This document shows positions 1 through 6,636 of a DNA stretch of 8,039 bases, in pieces (within the stretch, counting starts at the first letter, position 1; every line of letters starts with the position of its first letter). This DNA comes from an uncultured Candidatus Melainabacteria bacterium. Its GTDB lineage: Bacteria; Cyanobacteriota; Vampirovibrionia; Gastranaerophilales; Gastranaerophilaceae. The notes beneath the pieces were generated by a model. That model was not told where the DNA came from. It ran no database searches and saw only the letters and a list, made by a program, of their open reading frames with translations. The translations under genes were made by a program, and so were the position numbers. The stretch spans positions 1 through 8,039 of the forward strand of contig CAKUVB010000076.1 in assembly GCA_934693215.1 (NCBI GenBank), in the 5' to 3' direction.

Positions 1-8
1 GGATTATT

Positions 9-887
9 ATGTCTGTAAGTCTTTCTAATAATAATTTAATAACAAAAACAGCTACAAATTATCAACAAAAAGAAGATGAAAAAAAACAACTAAATCCAAC
101 TAAACCAGAAACAACAACTGATAAATTTATATCAACAAACCCTATAAAAAAACGAACAAAAGCTCAACTAATAGCAAGCTGGGCCTCTGGTATTGCATTA
201 GTAGGATTATTTTTCTTACCGGAAATATTAATGCTAAAAAAAGCAAAAAAAATAAATAATGCGATTAAAAATACTAAAAACTTTAAACCTCTAATAGGAG
301 AAATTAATCACCAAAGTCAACAATATTTAAGCAATGGCAGAATTAAAACTACACTAGAAAGAGTCACTGATAGATTTAAGTATCGTGAGATTTTAGTTGT
401 TCAAAATGGTATACCTCAAAAAAGAATTATTATGAAAAAAGAAAAACTTAATAATGGCAAGTATATCCTTAAAGAAATGAAGGTCTATGAAGGTGAAGAA
501 ATTCTTGATAATGCTAAACTCGAGAAAAATGTAAAAAAATGCCTCAAAAAGCATTATAAACGACGTAATCTTAATCGTAATGAATATATGGTTACTGTAA
601 AAACTCCAAAAAACGAAACTCAAAGCAAATATTTCTGCACAAATAACGGAGAACCTATACTTAAAATTCAAGAGCATAACGACCACAAAGAAAACACATT
701 GTTCTTATATAACGGAAACACCTGTGTCGGAACAGATACACAAATTGTACCTAAAGATTCGTCTAAAGATAGCTACAATATTGCAACAATACCAAAAATA
801 GGTATGTTCAAGCTAAAATACAATCCAAATCAAACGAATATACCGTATGACACTAATCTAAAAGAAAAATTTATAAAAAACTTTTAA
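9..887 (+). CDS. Uncharacterised Asn/Lys-rich protein with one membrane segment
   Basis: I do not recognise this 292-residue protein. Residues 1-50 are polar and low-complexity (Asn, Thr, Lys, Gln), with no signal peptide. One hydrophobic segment, about residues 52-76 (from AQLIASW to EILML), is flanked by basic clusters KKRTK and KKAKK, so a single membrane anchor is likely. Residues 80-292 are hydrophilic and basic, with beta-strand-like alternation at 126-165 and 205-275, and only two cysteines (210 and 239). The start is the ATG at 9, with GGA at 1-3 as a possible weak ribosome site; the frame is open to the window edge, so a longer form cannot be excluded, though MSVSLSNNN reads as a natural N-terminus. 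The next gene converges on it and the two stop codons overlap. Function unknown; a membrane-anchored, lineage-specific protein is my inference. Confidence 0.7.
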   Translation: MSVSLSNNNLITKTATNYQQKEDEKKQLNPTKPETTTDKFISTNPIKKRTKAQLIASWASGIALVGLFFLPEILMLKKAKKINNAIKNTKNFKPLIGEINHQSQQYLSNGRIKTTLERVTDRFKYREILVVQNGIPQKRIIMKKEKLNNGKYILKEMKVYEGEEILDNAKLEKNVKKCLKKHYKRRNLNRNEYMVTVKTPKNETQSKYFCTNNGEPILKIQEHNDHKENTLFLYNGNTCVGTDTQIVPKDSSKDSYNIATIPKIGMFKLKYNPNQTNIPYDTNLKEKFIKNF

Positions 888-2311
888 TCTATTGTTTCAT
901 ATAATGCGTATTTTTTACAAGATTTCACAAGCTTTAAATTCTTAAAAATTTCTAAACTTGAACTTGTTGACATATTCTTGCACTTCACTATTATCATCGA
1001 ATTTTTATGATTCAATAATGCTTTCTCTAAATCTTGAGAATTATCATCAATTATTAAATCTGCATAATCTTTTTTATAGTTTAAAAATATTGCAGGTTTA
1101 ACCGGCATATTATACGTTATTAAATGTTTTTCAGAATTTTGAGCAATTTTAGAAAACTCAACTAATTCATTAGTTCCACCAGTATAAACAACCGTTTTTA
1201 AAACGATTAAAGCCACAAAAGTTGCAAAGATAGCCAAATAAGTAGGATATTTCAACCATTTTGAATCTTTTTCATATATATAATATGAAGTTAAAAAGGC
1301 TGCAGGTGGCACTGCCGGTAATACATACGTAGGAAGTTTTCCACTTGCCATACTAAACAAACCAAAAATTACAACAAAGTATATCGCAAAAAATAAAATA
1401 TACTTATCTTTAAACAATTTCTTTTTAAAGAAATCAACAATAGCACCTATAAAATGAAAAGACCATGGTAAAAAACCAACAAAAAACACAGGTATAAAAT
1501 ATAAAAACGGTCTTGTTTTTCCTAAAGCATCTGCATTAACCAATCTTTCAAAATGGTGCAATATAAAATAAACCCAAATAAATTCATATCCGTACTGTTT
1601 ATACATAGCTAAATGCCAAGGAATATTTATTAATAAGAACAGTACTACCCCGGTTAAAATATATTGAGGTTTAAAAATTTTTTTTACAGATTTATTTATT
1701 ATCCTGTGTAATCCTATTATCGCACACGGAAAAACAATAGCTAAAAGACCTTTTGCTAAAAATCCAAACGACATACAAATATAAAATGCTGTCCAACACC
1801 ATTTTTTATTTGAATCTTTAACCCACTCTGTACATAAACCCAAATAAATAGTCCAAGTTAAAAGAGCTGTAAAAACCATATCAATAATGGCAACTCTTGT
1901 AAGCATCACCCAAAATACATTTGCCATCATTATCAAAGCGGTATAGAAACCGAACTTTGAACTCTTTATTTTTTTACCAACAAAATAGGTAAAAAATACA
2001 GTAATAGTTGCCAAAATAGACATTGGTAATCTTATCGCATATTCATGGAATCCCCAAAGCTTAATGGAAAGAGCCGTAATCCAAAAGTACAAAGGAGGTT
2101 TTTCGATAAACGGCACTCCATTAAGCATTAAGAAATTCCAATTGTGATGCAGTAAATCTCTTGACATTACTGCATATCTTGTTTCATCTACATCTACTAA
2201 CGGATATGCACCCATTCCAACAAATAAAAATATAAACGACAACACACCTAGAAGAATTAAATAAAATTTTTCTGGTGAATCATTATAAAATTGTTTTATT
2301 TTATCTATCAT
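884..2311 (-). CDS. ArnT/PMT-like polyprenyl-phosphate-sugar glycosyltransferase (GT83 type)
   Basis: This 475-residue polytopic enzyme has about ten to twelve hydrophobic segments. Family members take a sugar from a polyprenyl-phosphate donor and attach it to lipid A or another acceptor on the outer face of the cytoplasmic membrane. Visible family marks: the acidic pair D42-E43 in DVDETRYA (first outer loop, catalytic region), EKPPLYFW at 70-77, LAKGLLAI at 185-192, HHFERL at 252-257, GKTRPFLYF at 264-272, and SGKLPTYVLPAVPP at 323-336, which is very typical of ArnT. The C-terminal soluble part (about 380-475) is shorter than in Escherichia coli ArnT (about 550 residues in all). The gene follows the GT2 gene after 10 nt. 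Its ribosome site overlaps the GT2 stop, and the pair probably makes and uses the same lipid-linked sugar. The sugar (Ara4N, mannose, galactose or other) cannot be read from sequence, so arnT is not assigned. The last gene of the operon, with no terminator visible after it. Confidence 0.88.
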   Translation of the reverse strand: MIDKIKQFYNDSPEKFYLILLGVLSFIFLFVGMGAYPLVDVDETRYAVMSRDLLHHNWNFLMLNGVPFIEKPPLYFWITALSIKLWGFHEYAIRLPMSILATITVFFTYFVGKKIKSSKFGFYTALIMMANVFWVMLTRVAIIDMVFTALLTWTIYLGLCTEWVKDSNKKWCWTAFYICMSFGFLAKGLLAIVFPCAIIGLHRIINKSVKKIFKPQYILTGVVLFLLINIPWHLAMYKQYGYEFIWVYFILHHFERLVNADALGKTRPFLYFIPVFFVGFLPWSFHFIGAIVDFFKKKLFKDKYILFFAIYFVVIFGLFSMASGKLPTYVLPAVPPAAFLTSYYIYEKDSKWLKYPTYLAIFATFVALIVLKTVVYTGGTNELVEFSKIAQNSEKHLITYNMPVKPAIFLNYKKDYADLIIDDNSQDLEKALLNHKNSMIIVKCKNMSTSSSLEIFKNLKLVKSCKKYALYETID

Positions 2312-2317
2312 AAAATA

Positions 2318-2324
2318 CTACCTA
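2318..2324 (-). promoter_or_regulatory. Ribosome binding site of the GT83 gene, overlapping the GT2 stop codon
   Basis: On the minus strand TAGGTAG lies 6 nt before the GT83 ATG, with its AGG core 9 nt away. The first TAG of this string is the stop codon of the GT2 gene. Ribosomes finishing GT2 therefore stop on the initiation site of GT83, which suggests translational coupling. Confidence 0.7.
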
Positions 2325-3212
2325 TAAATTAAACTTATCTTTTATCGTATACAATGGACGAGCCTTTGCTTCTTCATAAATTCTTCCAATATATGCACCA
2401 ACTATACCTATTGCTATAAGCTGGATTGAACCTACAAACAAAATTGTTGCAGAAAGCATATTTAATCTCAAAAAAGAATAAATAGCTAACAACATCACGA
2501 ATAGGGCCAAATAATTAATCATAACCAAAGGTTTTGTTGAAAATGAGAATATCGCATTTGTTGCTAATTTCAACATAGCTTTTAAAGGATAATGTGTTTC
2601 TCCCGCATATCTTTCTTCTCTATTAAATTCTACAGGTGCAGATTTAAACCCAACCCAAGGAACCATACCTCTAATAAAACGATTGTGCTCTGGCATGTTT
2701 TTTAAGACATCAACTACATTTTTTGTTATAAGCCTAAAATCTCCAGTATCTTTTGGAATATCTAAATTACACATATAGTTCAAAACACGATAAAAACCAA
2801 AAGCAGTCAACTTTTTAAACATCGTTTCTTTATCCCGTTTTAAACGTTTTCCATAAACAATATCATAACCTTCCAATGATTCTTTATACATGTCAACAAT
2901 CAATTCTGGAGGGTCTTGTAAATCAGCATCAATAATTGCAACATAATCAGCATTTGTATTATTAATTCCTGCAGTAACGGCAATTTGATGTCCAAAATTT
3001 CTTGCAAAATTAATAACTTTTACATACTCAAATTTTTCAGCAAAAGTTTTTAAAATATCAGCACTCTTATCTTTAGAGCCATCATTTACAAACAAAAAAC
3101 TAACGTCTAAAGAAGCCTTTAACGAATCTCTCACTCCTGTTAAACGTCTTAGAATCTCACCTAAACAGTCTTCTTCATTAAAAACCGGAACAATTATATC
3201 TAATGTACTCAT
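2322..3212 (-). CDS. GT2 polyprenyl-phosphate sugar transferase (DPM1/GtrB/ArnC-like)
   Basis: This 296-residue enzyme has the layout of bactoprenol-phosphate glucosyl/mannosyl transferases: a cytoplasmic GT-A domain (1-215) followed by two membrane helices (about 226-248 and 253-276). It should move a sugar from a nucleotide sugar to polyprenyl phosphate at the inner face of the membrane. Key marks are IVPVFNEE at 7-14, VNDGSKD at 42-48 (D44 nucleotide binding), DADLQDPPE at 95-103 (D95 and D97, metal and catalysis), DTGDFRL at 155-161, the R201-Y202 to P209 loop, and the family C-terminal signature GAYIGRIYEEAKARP at 272-286. GAGGGAG at 3224-3230 lies 11 nt before the ATG at 3212; another ATG 10 nt upstream is out of frame. 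The downstream GT83 gene is the expected partner that uses the product. Donor sugar undetermined. Confidence 0.92.
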   Translation of the reverse strand: MSTLDIIVPVFNEEDCLGEILRRLTGVRDSLKASLDVSFLFVNDGSKDKSADILKTFAEKFEYVKVINFARNFGHQIAVTAGINNTNADYVAIIDADLQDPPELIVDMYKESLEGYDIVYGKRLKRDKETMFKKLTAFGFYRVLNYMCNLDIPKDTGDFRLITKNVVDVLKNMPEHNRFIRGMVPWVGFKSAPVEFNREERYAGETHYPLKAMLKLATNAIFSFSTKPLVMINYLALFVMLLAIYSFLRLNMLSATILFVGSIQLIAIGIVGAYIGRIYEEAKARPLYTIKDKFNL

Positions 3213-3248
3213 AGTACTTCATACTCCCTCTTAACGAAAGTAATAATA

Positions 3249-3758
3249 CTATAGATATTTTTTCAATTCAAGAACTTTCATTTTAAAATCATCATAAGAA
3301 GAATTATTTTCAATAACAAAATCCCAATCTTTTATATTATCAAGACCAACTTCGGTAATATCATCTTCTCCAACTAAAGAACCTCTTTGCATACGAATTT
3401 CTCTAGAAGCTTCTATTCTAATCGTTAATGCACCTGCAGATTTAAACACATCATATTCATGAGGAACACGAACATCAGTAACCATAATTTTTCCGTCAAC
3501 TTCAAGTATTTTGTGTAACCAATAATCTGGAGATTGACTTCTACCCCAATTTCCAAGTTCTATTAAACCTGCACGATATTTAGCTTTGTTAGTTTCAATT
3601 TCTTCATAAGACAAATTGTGTAATCTACCATATTCAAGCTTAATAATATCTCCCATAGCACATCTTTTATATTCAGGACACTCAGCAAGAAGAATTTTTG
3701 CTGCAGTGTCCTTTCCTGAATATTGTTTGCCTGAAAATATTACAATTTCCTCAGCCAT
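3249..3758 (-). CDS. P-loop kinase resembling phosphomevalonate kinase (animal type) and dNMP kinases
   Basis: This 169-residue soluble protein has the nucleoside-monophosphate-kinase fold and should phosphorylate a small phosphorylated substrate using ATP. The Walker A loop is GKQYSGKD (10-17, K16 binding phosphate). TDVRVPHE at 94-101 ends the core strand and carries a conserved Arg (R97). R119, R122 and R125 form a basic lid-like helix (SREIRMQRG). GLDNIKDWDFVIENN at 138-152 closes the fold. The string order SGKxxSGKD, TDxR, QRG, GLDN, VIEN matches what I recall of animal-type phosphomevalonate kinase, but the TD(V/T)R and vIeNN pattern is shared with phage-type deoxynucleotide kinases, so the substrate is open. 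The start overlaps the upstream stop by one base (TAATG), and AAGGAA at 3767-3772 is 8 nt away, so the start is firm. Kinase fold is well supported; substrate is not. Confidence 0.85.
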   Translation of the reverse strand: MAEEIVIFSGKQYSGKDTAAKILLAECPEYKRCAMGDIIKLEYGRLHNLSYEEIETNKAKYRAGLIELGNWGRSQSPDYWLHKILEVDGKIMVTDVRVPHEYDVFKSAGALTIRIEASREIRMQRGSLVGEDDITEVGLDNIKDWDFVIENNSSYDDFKMKVLELKKYL

Positions 3759-5146
3759 TATTTAGATTCCTTGATAGATAATGTTGTAATTGCGGCTAAC
3801 AATAAACAAGCTGCACCAACAAAGAACGCATATTCCCAATGATAATTTACACCATCAGGCATTGTGAATACACATTTTTTTATTAACCACGAAACTAATG
3901 TACAAACTACAACCTGAGGACCTGCAATAAATATGTTAAAAATCCCCATTACAGAACCTTCTGTTCCGGGAATAATAAATTTAGAAAGCATTGCAAAAGG
4001 TAATGCACAAACACTTGCCCAACCAATACCTGATAATGCCATAAATGTTGCAACTACTACCGGATTATGATTAAAAATTCCTAATCCTAAATATGCAAGA
4101 ACCATAGATAACAATGAAATAATATGCACTTTTTTGTTTCCGAATTTTTGAGCCAAAACTCCAATTGGAATAGCAATTATAAAACATATTAAGTTAAATA
4201 TAGCAAAACAAATTGATGAATAATTTGTAGCCTTTACTTGTAAATCTGAGAATTTTGCAGATAAAGCTGGAGTTAAATTGCTCAAATCTGGGATTTGATA
4301 AACTGTATGAATTGCATAACTTGTAAAGAATATCATCAAACACATCATACCAATCCAAGTAAAGAATTGCATTAAACAAATTCTGCCAACTTGAGGTGAT
4401 AATAAGAAAAACTCTTTCAAATCTTTGAAGAAATTTGATTTCTCGACAACTTCTGTAGAGCCATCATTACCAAGATTTCTTGAATCTTTTTCTTTAATAG
4501 TCATACAAGTCCAAGTCATAGCAAGAAGAAATGCCAATGCAGCCATAACAAATTGTGCAGTTACTGACATTTGATAATGACAAACATATTGCAAAAATGG
4601 AGCTGTTCCAGCTGCTATTACAGAGCCTAATCCAATAGCTAGACTTATATAAGAATTAGCAACGGCATGTTGTTTTTGAGGGACAACATCAGGAATCAAA
4701 GCTCTATATGGTCCTTGTGCAATATTAATACAAGCATCAATTATCCAAATCATAATAGCTGCTATAAATAAACCTAACCATACTGGAATAGGAAAGCCAA
4801 AAGTATGTCCTAAAAATCCTGCAATATTAGCTGAATTTGGGAACGCACATAATGCAATCGCAGCAATCAAAGCCCCCATAAATAAATATGGACGACGTCT
4901 ACCAAATTTTGATTTTGTATTATCACTAATCGCACCAATTAAAGGTTGAACAACCATACCTGTAAAAGGACCTGCTAACCAAATTAAGCCATATATAAAC
5001 GGTGATGCTCCTAATCCTTCTGTTACGGGAGCAGAAAGTATAATTCTCATCTGCCACGCAAATTGCAATCCAAGGAAACCTAACGCAAAGTTTAGAAATT
5101 TCCCCGTATTAAAAGGTTTTAATTCTTTGTTTTCTTCCATCACCAT
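3758..5146 (-). CDS. Sucrose/maltose-type MFS sugar:cation symporter (GPH/SUT-like)
   Basis: This 462-residue protein has about twelve membrane helices and should import a sugar, probably a disaccharide, with a proton or other cation. The family signature is clear in helix 2 and the loop after it: LAGPFTGMVVQPLIGAISD at 57-75, then KSKFGRRRPY at 78-87, very close to the LAGP...VQP...SD...GRRRP pattern of sucrose transporters and SLC45 relatives. GPYRALIPD at 145-153 is the matching loop between helices 4 and 5. A cytoplasmic loop lies at about 217-245 and a longer outer loop at about 280-310. Two in-frame ATGs are possible, at 5146 and 5140 (MVM). GGAG at 5148-5151 is only 1 nt from the first but 7 nt from the second, so the 460-residue form may be the real one. 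It sits 35 nt after glgC, linking uptake to glycogen precursor synthesis. Exact substrate unknown. Confidence 0.9.
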   Translation of the reverse strand: MVMEENKELKPFNTGKFLNFALGFLGLQFAWQMRIILSAPVTEGLGASPFIYGLIWLAGPFTGMVVQPLIGAISDNTKSKFGRRRPYLFMGALIAAIALCAFPNSANIAGFLGHTFGFPIPVWLGLFIAAIMIWIIDACINIAQGPYRALIPDVVPQKQHAVANSYISLAIGLGSVIAAGTAPFLQYVCHYQMSVTAQFVMAALAFLLAMTWTCMTIKEKDSRNLGNDGSTEVVEKSNFFKDLKEFFLLSPQVGRICLMQFFTWIGMMCLMIFFTSYAIHTVYQIPDLSNLTPALSAKFSDLQVKATNYSSICFAIFNLICFIIAIPIGVLAQKFGNKKVHIISLLSMVLAYLGLGIFNHNPVVVATFMALSGIGWASVCALPFAMLSKFIIPGTEGSVMGIFNIFIAGPQVVVCTLVSWLIKKCVFTMPDGVNYHWEYAFFVGAACLLLAAITTLSIKESK

Positions 5147-5181
5147 TCTCCACTCTTGATATTTAAACTAAAATTACAATA

Positions 5182-6417
5182 CTATAACTTCGCCCCTTTA
5201 GGAACAACCGTTACTCCTCCTTCAGATACATAAAAACCTCTACGTTCATCATCTTCTCGACTAAAACCGATTTTTGTATATTCAGGAATATCTACATTCT
5301 TATCTATTATAGCACGTCTAATTTCTGAGTGACGTCCTATTGTGACATTCTCCATAAGAATTGATTCTGAAACCTGAGAATAACTGTTAATTCTAACTTT
5401 TGGCGACAATATACAACGTGATAATATACCACCTGATACAATGCAACCTTCAGAAATCATGGAATCTGTAGCCATGCCGACTCTGTCACCTTGTTTCCAA
5501 ATAAATTTTGCAGGCGGATAATTGTAATTATAAGTTCTCAATGGCCATTCTTTTGAATAAAGATTCAATTCAGGGTCATAATCCAACAAATCCATATTAG
5601 CTTGCCAATACGCATCAATACACCCTACATCTCGCCAATAGCCTTTTTCTCTAGGCGACATACCCGCAAATTTATTTTCTTTAAAGTTATATACACAAAT
5701 ATTTTTACCTTGATTTAATAACATTGGTATTACATTTTTCCCAAAGTCATGGTGAGATTCTTCAATATCAGCATCTTCATTTAAAGCTTCAACCAACACA
5801 TTTCTATCAAAAATATAATTCCCCATTGAAGCTAAACACATATTAGGATTATCAGGCATTGCTCTTGGAGTTTCTTTGGGTTTTTCAACAAAATTAACTA
5901 AACGCCAATTTTCGTCAACCTCCATAATACCAAATTCAGAAGCCTGTTCTATAGGTATTGGGATTGCAGAAATAGTCAATGCAGCATTATTTTTCTTATG
6001 GAATTTTAGCATGTGTGATACGTCCATTTTATAAATATGGTCACCACCAAACACACACACATACTTTGGATCTTCATCAATAATATGCAAAAGGTTTTGA
6101 TAAACTGCATCTGCAGTTCCTTGATACCAAGAACCGCCGGTTCTCATTTGAGCAGGAACAAGCTCAACAAATTGATTCCAAAACGGAGACAAAGCCCAAC
6201 CTCTAACAATATGTTTATTCAAAGAGTCAGATTTATACTGAGTTAAAACTTTTATACGTTGAAAACCTGAATTCACAAAATTATTCAATACGAAATCTAT
6301 AATTCTGTACCTTCCACCAAACGGAACTGCAGGTTTTGCTCTATCTTTTGTTAAAGGATAAAGCCTTTTACCTTCTCCGCCTGCTAAAATCATAACCAAC
6401 GCATCATTAACATTCAT
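5182..6417 (-). CDS. glgC: Glucose-1-phosphate adenylyltransferase (ADP-glucose pyrophosphorylase)
   Basis: GlgC makes ADP-glucose and pyrophosphate from ATP and glucose-1-phosphate, the committed step of bacterial glycogen synthesis. The protein has 411 residues counted from the ATG at 6417 (E. coli GlgC has 431). Visible motifs: LAGGEGKRLYPLT (11-23, nucleotide loop), RAKPAVPFGGRYRIIDF (26-42), VLTQYKS (57-63), WYQGTADAV (97-105), GGDHIYKMD (124-132, D126 metal/catalysis), FVEKP (176-180, K179 glucose-1-phosphate), SMGNYIF (197-203) and YWRDVG (260-265, D263). A left-handed beta-helix follows from about 312 to 380. A GTG nine bases upstream is in frame, but it lies inside the ribosome site GAGGTG (6424-6429), which is 6 nt before the ATG, so the ATG is chosen. 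First gene of the operon. The position of E. coli activator-site Lys39 holds Asp25 here, so control by fructose-1,6-bisphosphate may differ. Confidence 0.96.
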   Translation of the reverse strand: MNVNDALVMILAGGEGKRLYPLTKDRAKPAVPFGGRYRIIDFVLNNFVNSGFQRIKVLTQYKSDSLNKHIVRGWALSPFWNQFVELVPAQMRTGGSWYQGTADAVYQNLLHIIDEDPKYVCVFGGDHIYKMDVSHMLKFHKKNNAALTISAIPIPIEQASEFGIMEVDENWRLVNFVEKPKETPRAMPDNPNMCLASMGNYIFDRNVLVEALNEDADIEESHHDFGKNVIPMLLNQGKNICVYNFKENKFAGMSPREKGYWRDVGCIDAYWQANMDLLDYDPELNLYSKEWPLRTYNYNYPPAKFIWKQGDRVGMATDSMISEGCIVSGGILSRCILSPKVRINSYSQVSESILMENVTIGRHSEIRRAIIDKNVDIPEYTKIGFSREDDERRGFYVSEGGVTVVPKGAKL

Positions 6418-6423
6418 ATAATA

Positions 6424-6429
6424 CACCTC
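6424..6429 (-). promoter_or_regulatory. Ribosome binding site that fixes the glgC start
   Basis: On the minus strand GAGGTG lies 6 nt before the ATG at 6417. A GTG start at 6426 would lie within this motif and have no site of its own, so the ATG is the better start. Confidence 0.85.
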
Positions 6430-6443
6430 ACTACTTTAGTTTG

Positions 6444-6472
6444 ATTATAAACTTGAAATAATATAAAAGAAA
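6444..6472 (-). promoter_or_regulatory. Candidate promoter of the glgC operon
   Basis: A perfect minus-strand -10 box TATAAT occupies 6444-6449. The -35 region at 17-nt spacing (TTTCTT, 6467-6472) is poor and there is no TGn extension. The predicted RNA start near 6437 would give a leader of about 20 nt, enough for the ribosome site. A second TATAAT on the same strand at 6475-6480 has only a T-run as its -35. The weak -35 suggests that an activator could be needed; the AT-rich background makes chance matches possible. Confidence 0.5.
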
Positions 6473-6480
6473 TAATTATA

Positions 6481-6508
6481 TTTAATTATTTTTTTATAAA
6501 AAATTAAA
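6481..6508. repeat. AT-only imperfect dyad between the two divergent promoters
   Basis: TTTAATT at 6481-6487 is the reverse complement of AATTAAA at 6502-6508. Three more inner pairs follow after one mismatch. It lies between the glgC promoter and the opposite plus-strand promoter, where an operator would be expected, but it is made only of A and T, so it may be chance. Confidence 0.25.
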
Positions 6509-6519
6509 GATTTAAGATG

Positions 6520-6548
6520 TTGACTAAAAAAAACATTTATGATATAAA
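6520..6548 (+). promoter_or_regulatory. Strong-looking sigma70-type promoter pointing away from glgC
   Basis: TTGACT at 6520-6525 and TATAAA at 6543-6548 are separated by exactly 17 nt, the closest pair to consensus seen in the window. The predicted RNA start is near 6555. No recognisable gene follows on the plus strand; a hairpin terminator lies at 6574-6605. Confidence 0.6.
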
Positions 6549-6554
6549 ATTAGT

Positions 6555-6605
6555 GGGGTAAATGTATATTTTTGAGTCTTGCACAACTTGCAAGGCTTTC
6601 TTTTT
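6555..6605 (+). ncRNA. Candidate ~50-nt small RNA, divergent from glgC
   Basis: The stretch is bounded by the plus-strand promoter at 6520-6548 and the hairpin terminator ending near 6605. It would give an RNA of about 50 nt: a 5' single-stranded part beginning GUGGGGUAAAUG, then a terminator stem. It contains an ATG at 6562 that opens a 36-codon frame to 6672 (MYIFESCTTCKAFF...), but the frame runs through the terminator, the A18 tract and a second terminator, and its GGGG is only 3 nt from the ATG. A short non-coding or attenuated transcript is therefore the better reading. I match it to no known RNA family. Confidence 0.35.
6574..6605 (+). terminator. Rho-independent terminator on the plus strand
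   Basis: A 10-bp stem pairs 6574-6583 with 6589-6598, including two G-U pairs, around the loop CAACU. Its core is CTTGCA/TGCAAG. The T-rich tail TCTTTTT runs from 6599 to 6605. There is no T-tract on the other side, so it works only rightward. Confidence 0.6.
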
Positions 6606-6606
6606 G

Positions 6607-6624
6607 AAAAAAAAAAAAAAAAAA
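6607..6624. repeat. 18-A homopolymer
   Basis: Eighteen consecutive A residues lie between the two hairpins and outside any supported gene. Such a tract is prone to slippage in the cell and to miscounting in sequencing, so its exact length is uncertain. Confidence 0.95.
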
Positions 6625-6636
6625 TTATCCAACACT

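Larger units (their letters stand above)
884..6417 (-). other. Five-gene operon: glgC, sugar symporter, P-loop kinase, GT2, GT83
   Basis: All five genes are on the minus strand. Gaps are 35 nt (glgC to symporter), a 1-nt TAATG overlap (symporter to kinase), 36 nt (kinase to GT2) and 10 nt (GT2 to GT83). None of the gaps contains a terminator hairpin or a convincing internal promoter. The only promoter seen is the one ahead of glgC. Co-transcription is therefore likely, joining storage-sugar activation, sugar uptake and envelope glycosylation under one signal. Confidence 0.75.

Noticed and set aside
393..686. 97-codon minus-strand frame inside the first gene, hydrophobic product
   Set aside because: It is antisense to a longer supported gene. 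Its Phe/Ile-rich sequence is what the reverse strand of Lys/Asn-rich coding DNA gives, and no ribosome site is evident.
884..2311. Calling the GT83 protein ArnT itself
   Set aside because: Family motifs fit, but the protein is shorter than E. coli ArnT, Ara4N synthesis genes are absent here, and the sugar cannot be deduced.
4194..4379. 61-codon plus-strand frame within the symporter gene
   Set aside because: A shadow of a well-supported transporter gene, with no recognisable product.
6037..6246. 69-codon plus-strand frame within glgC
   Set aside because: Lies fully antisense to conserved GlgC motifs; chance open frame.
6418..6426. GTG start for glgC giving three extra residues
   Set aside because: The GTG is part of the ribosome site GAGGTG that serves the ATG at 6417; no other site lies before it.
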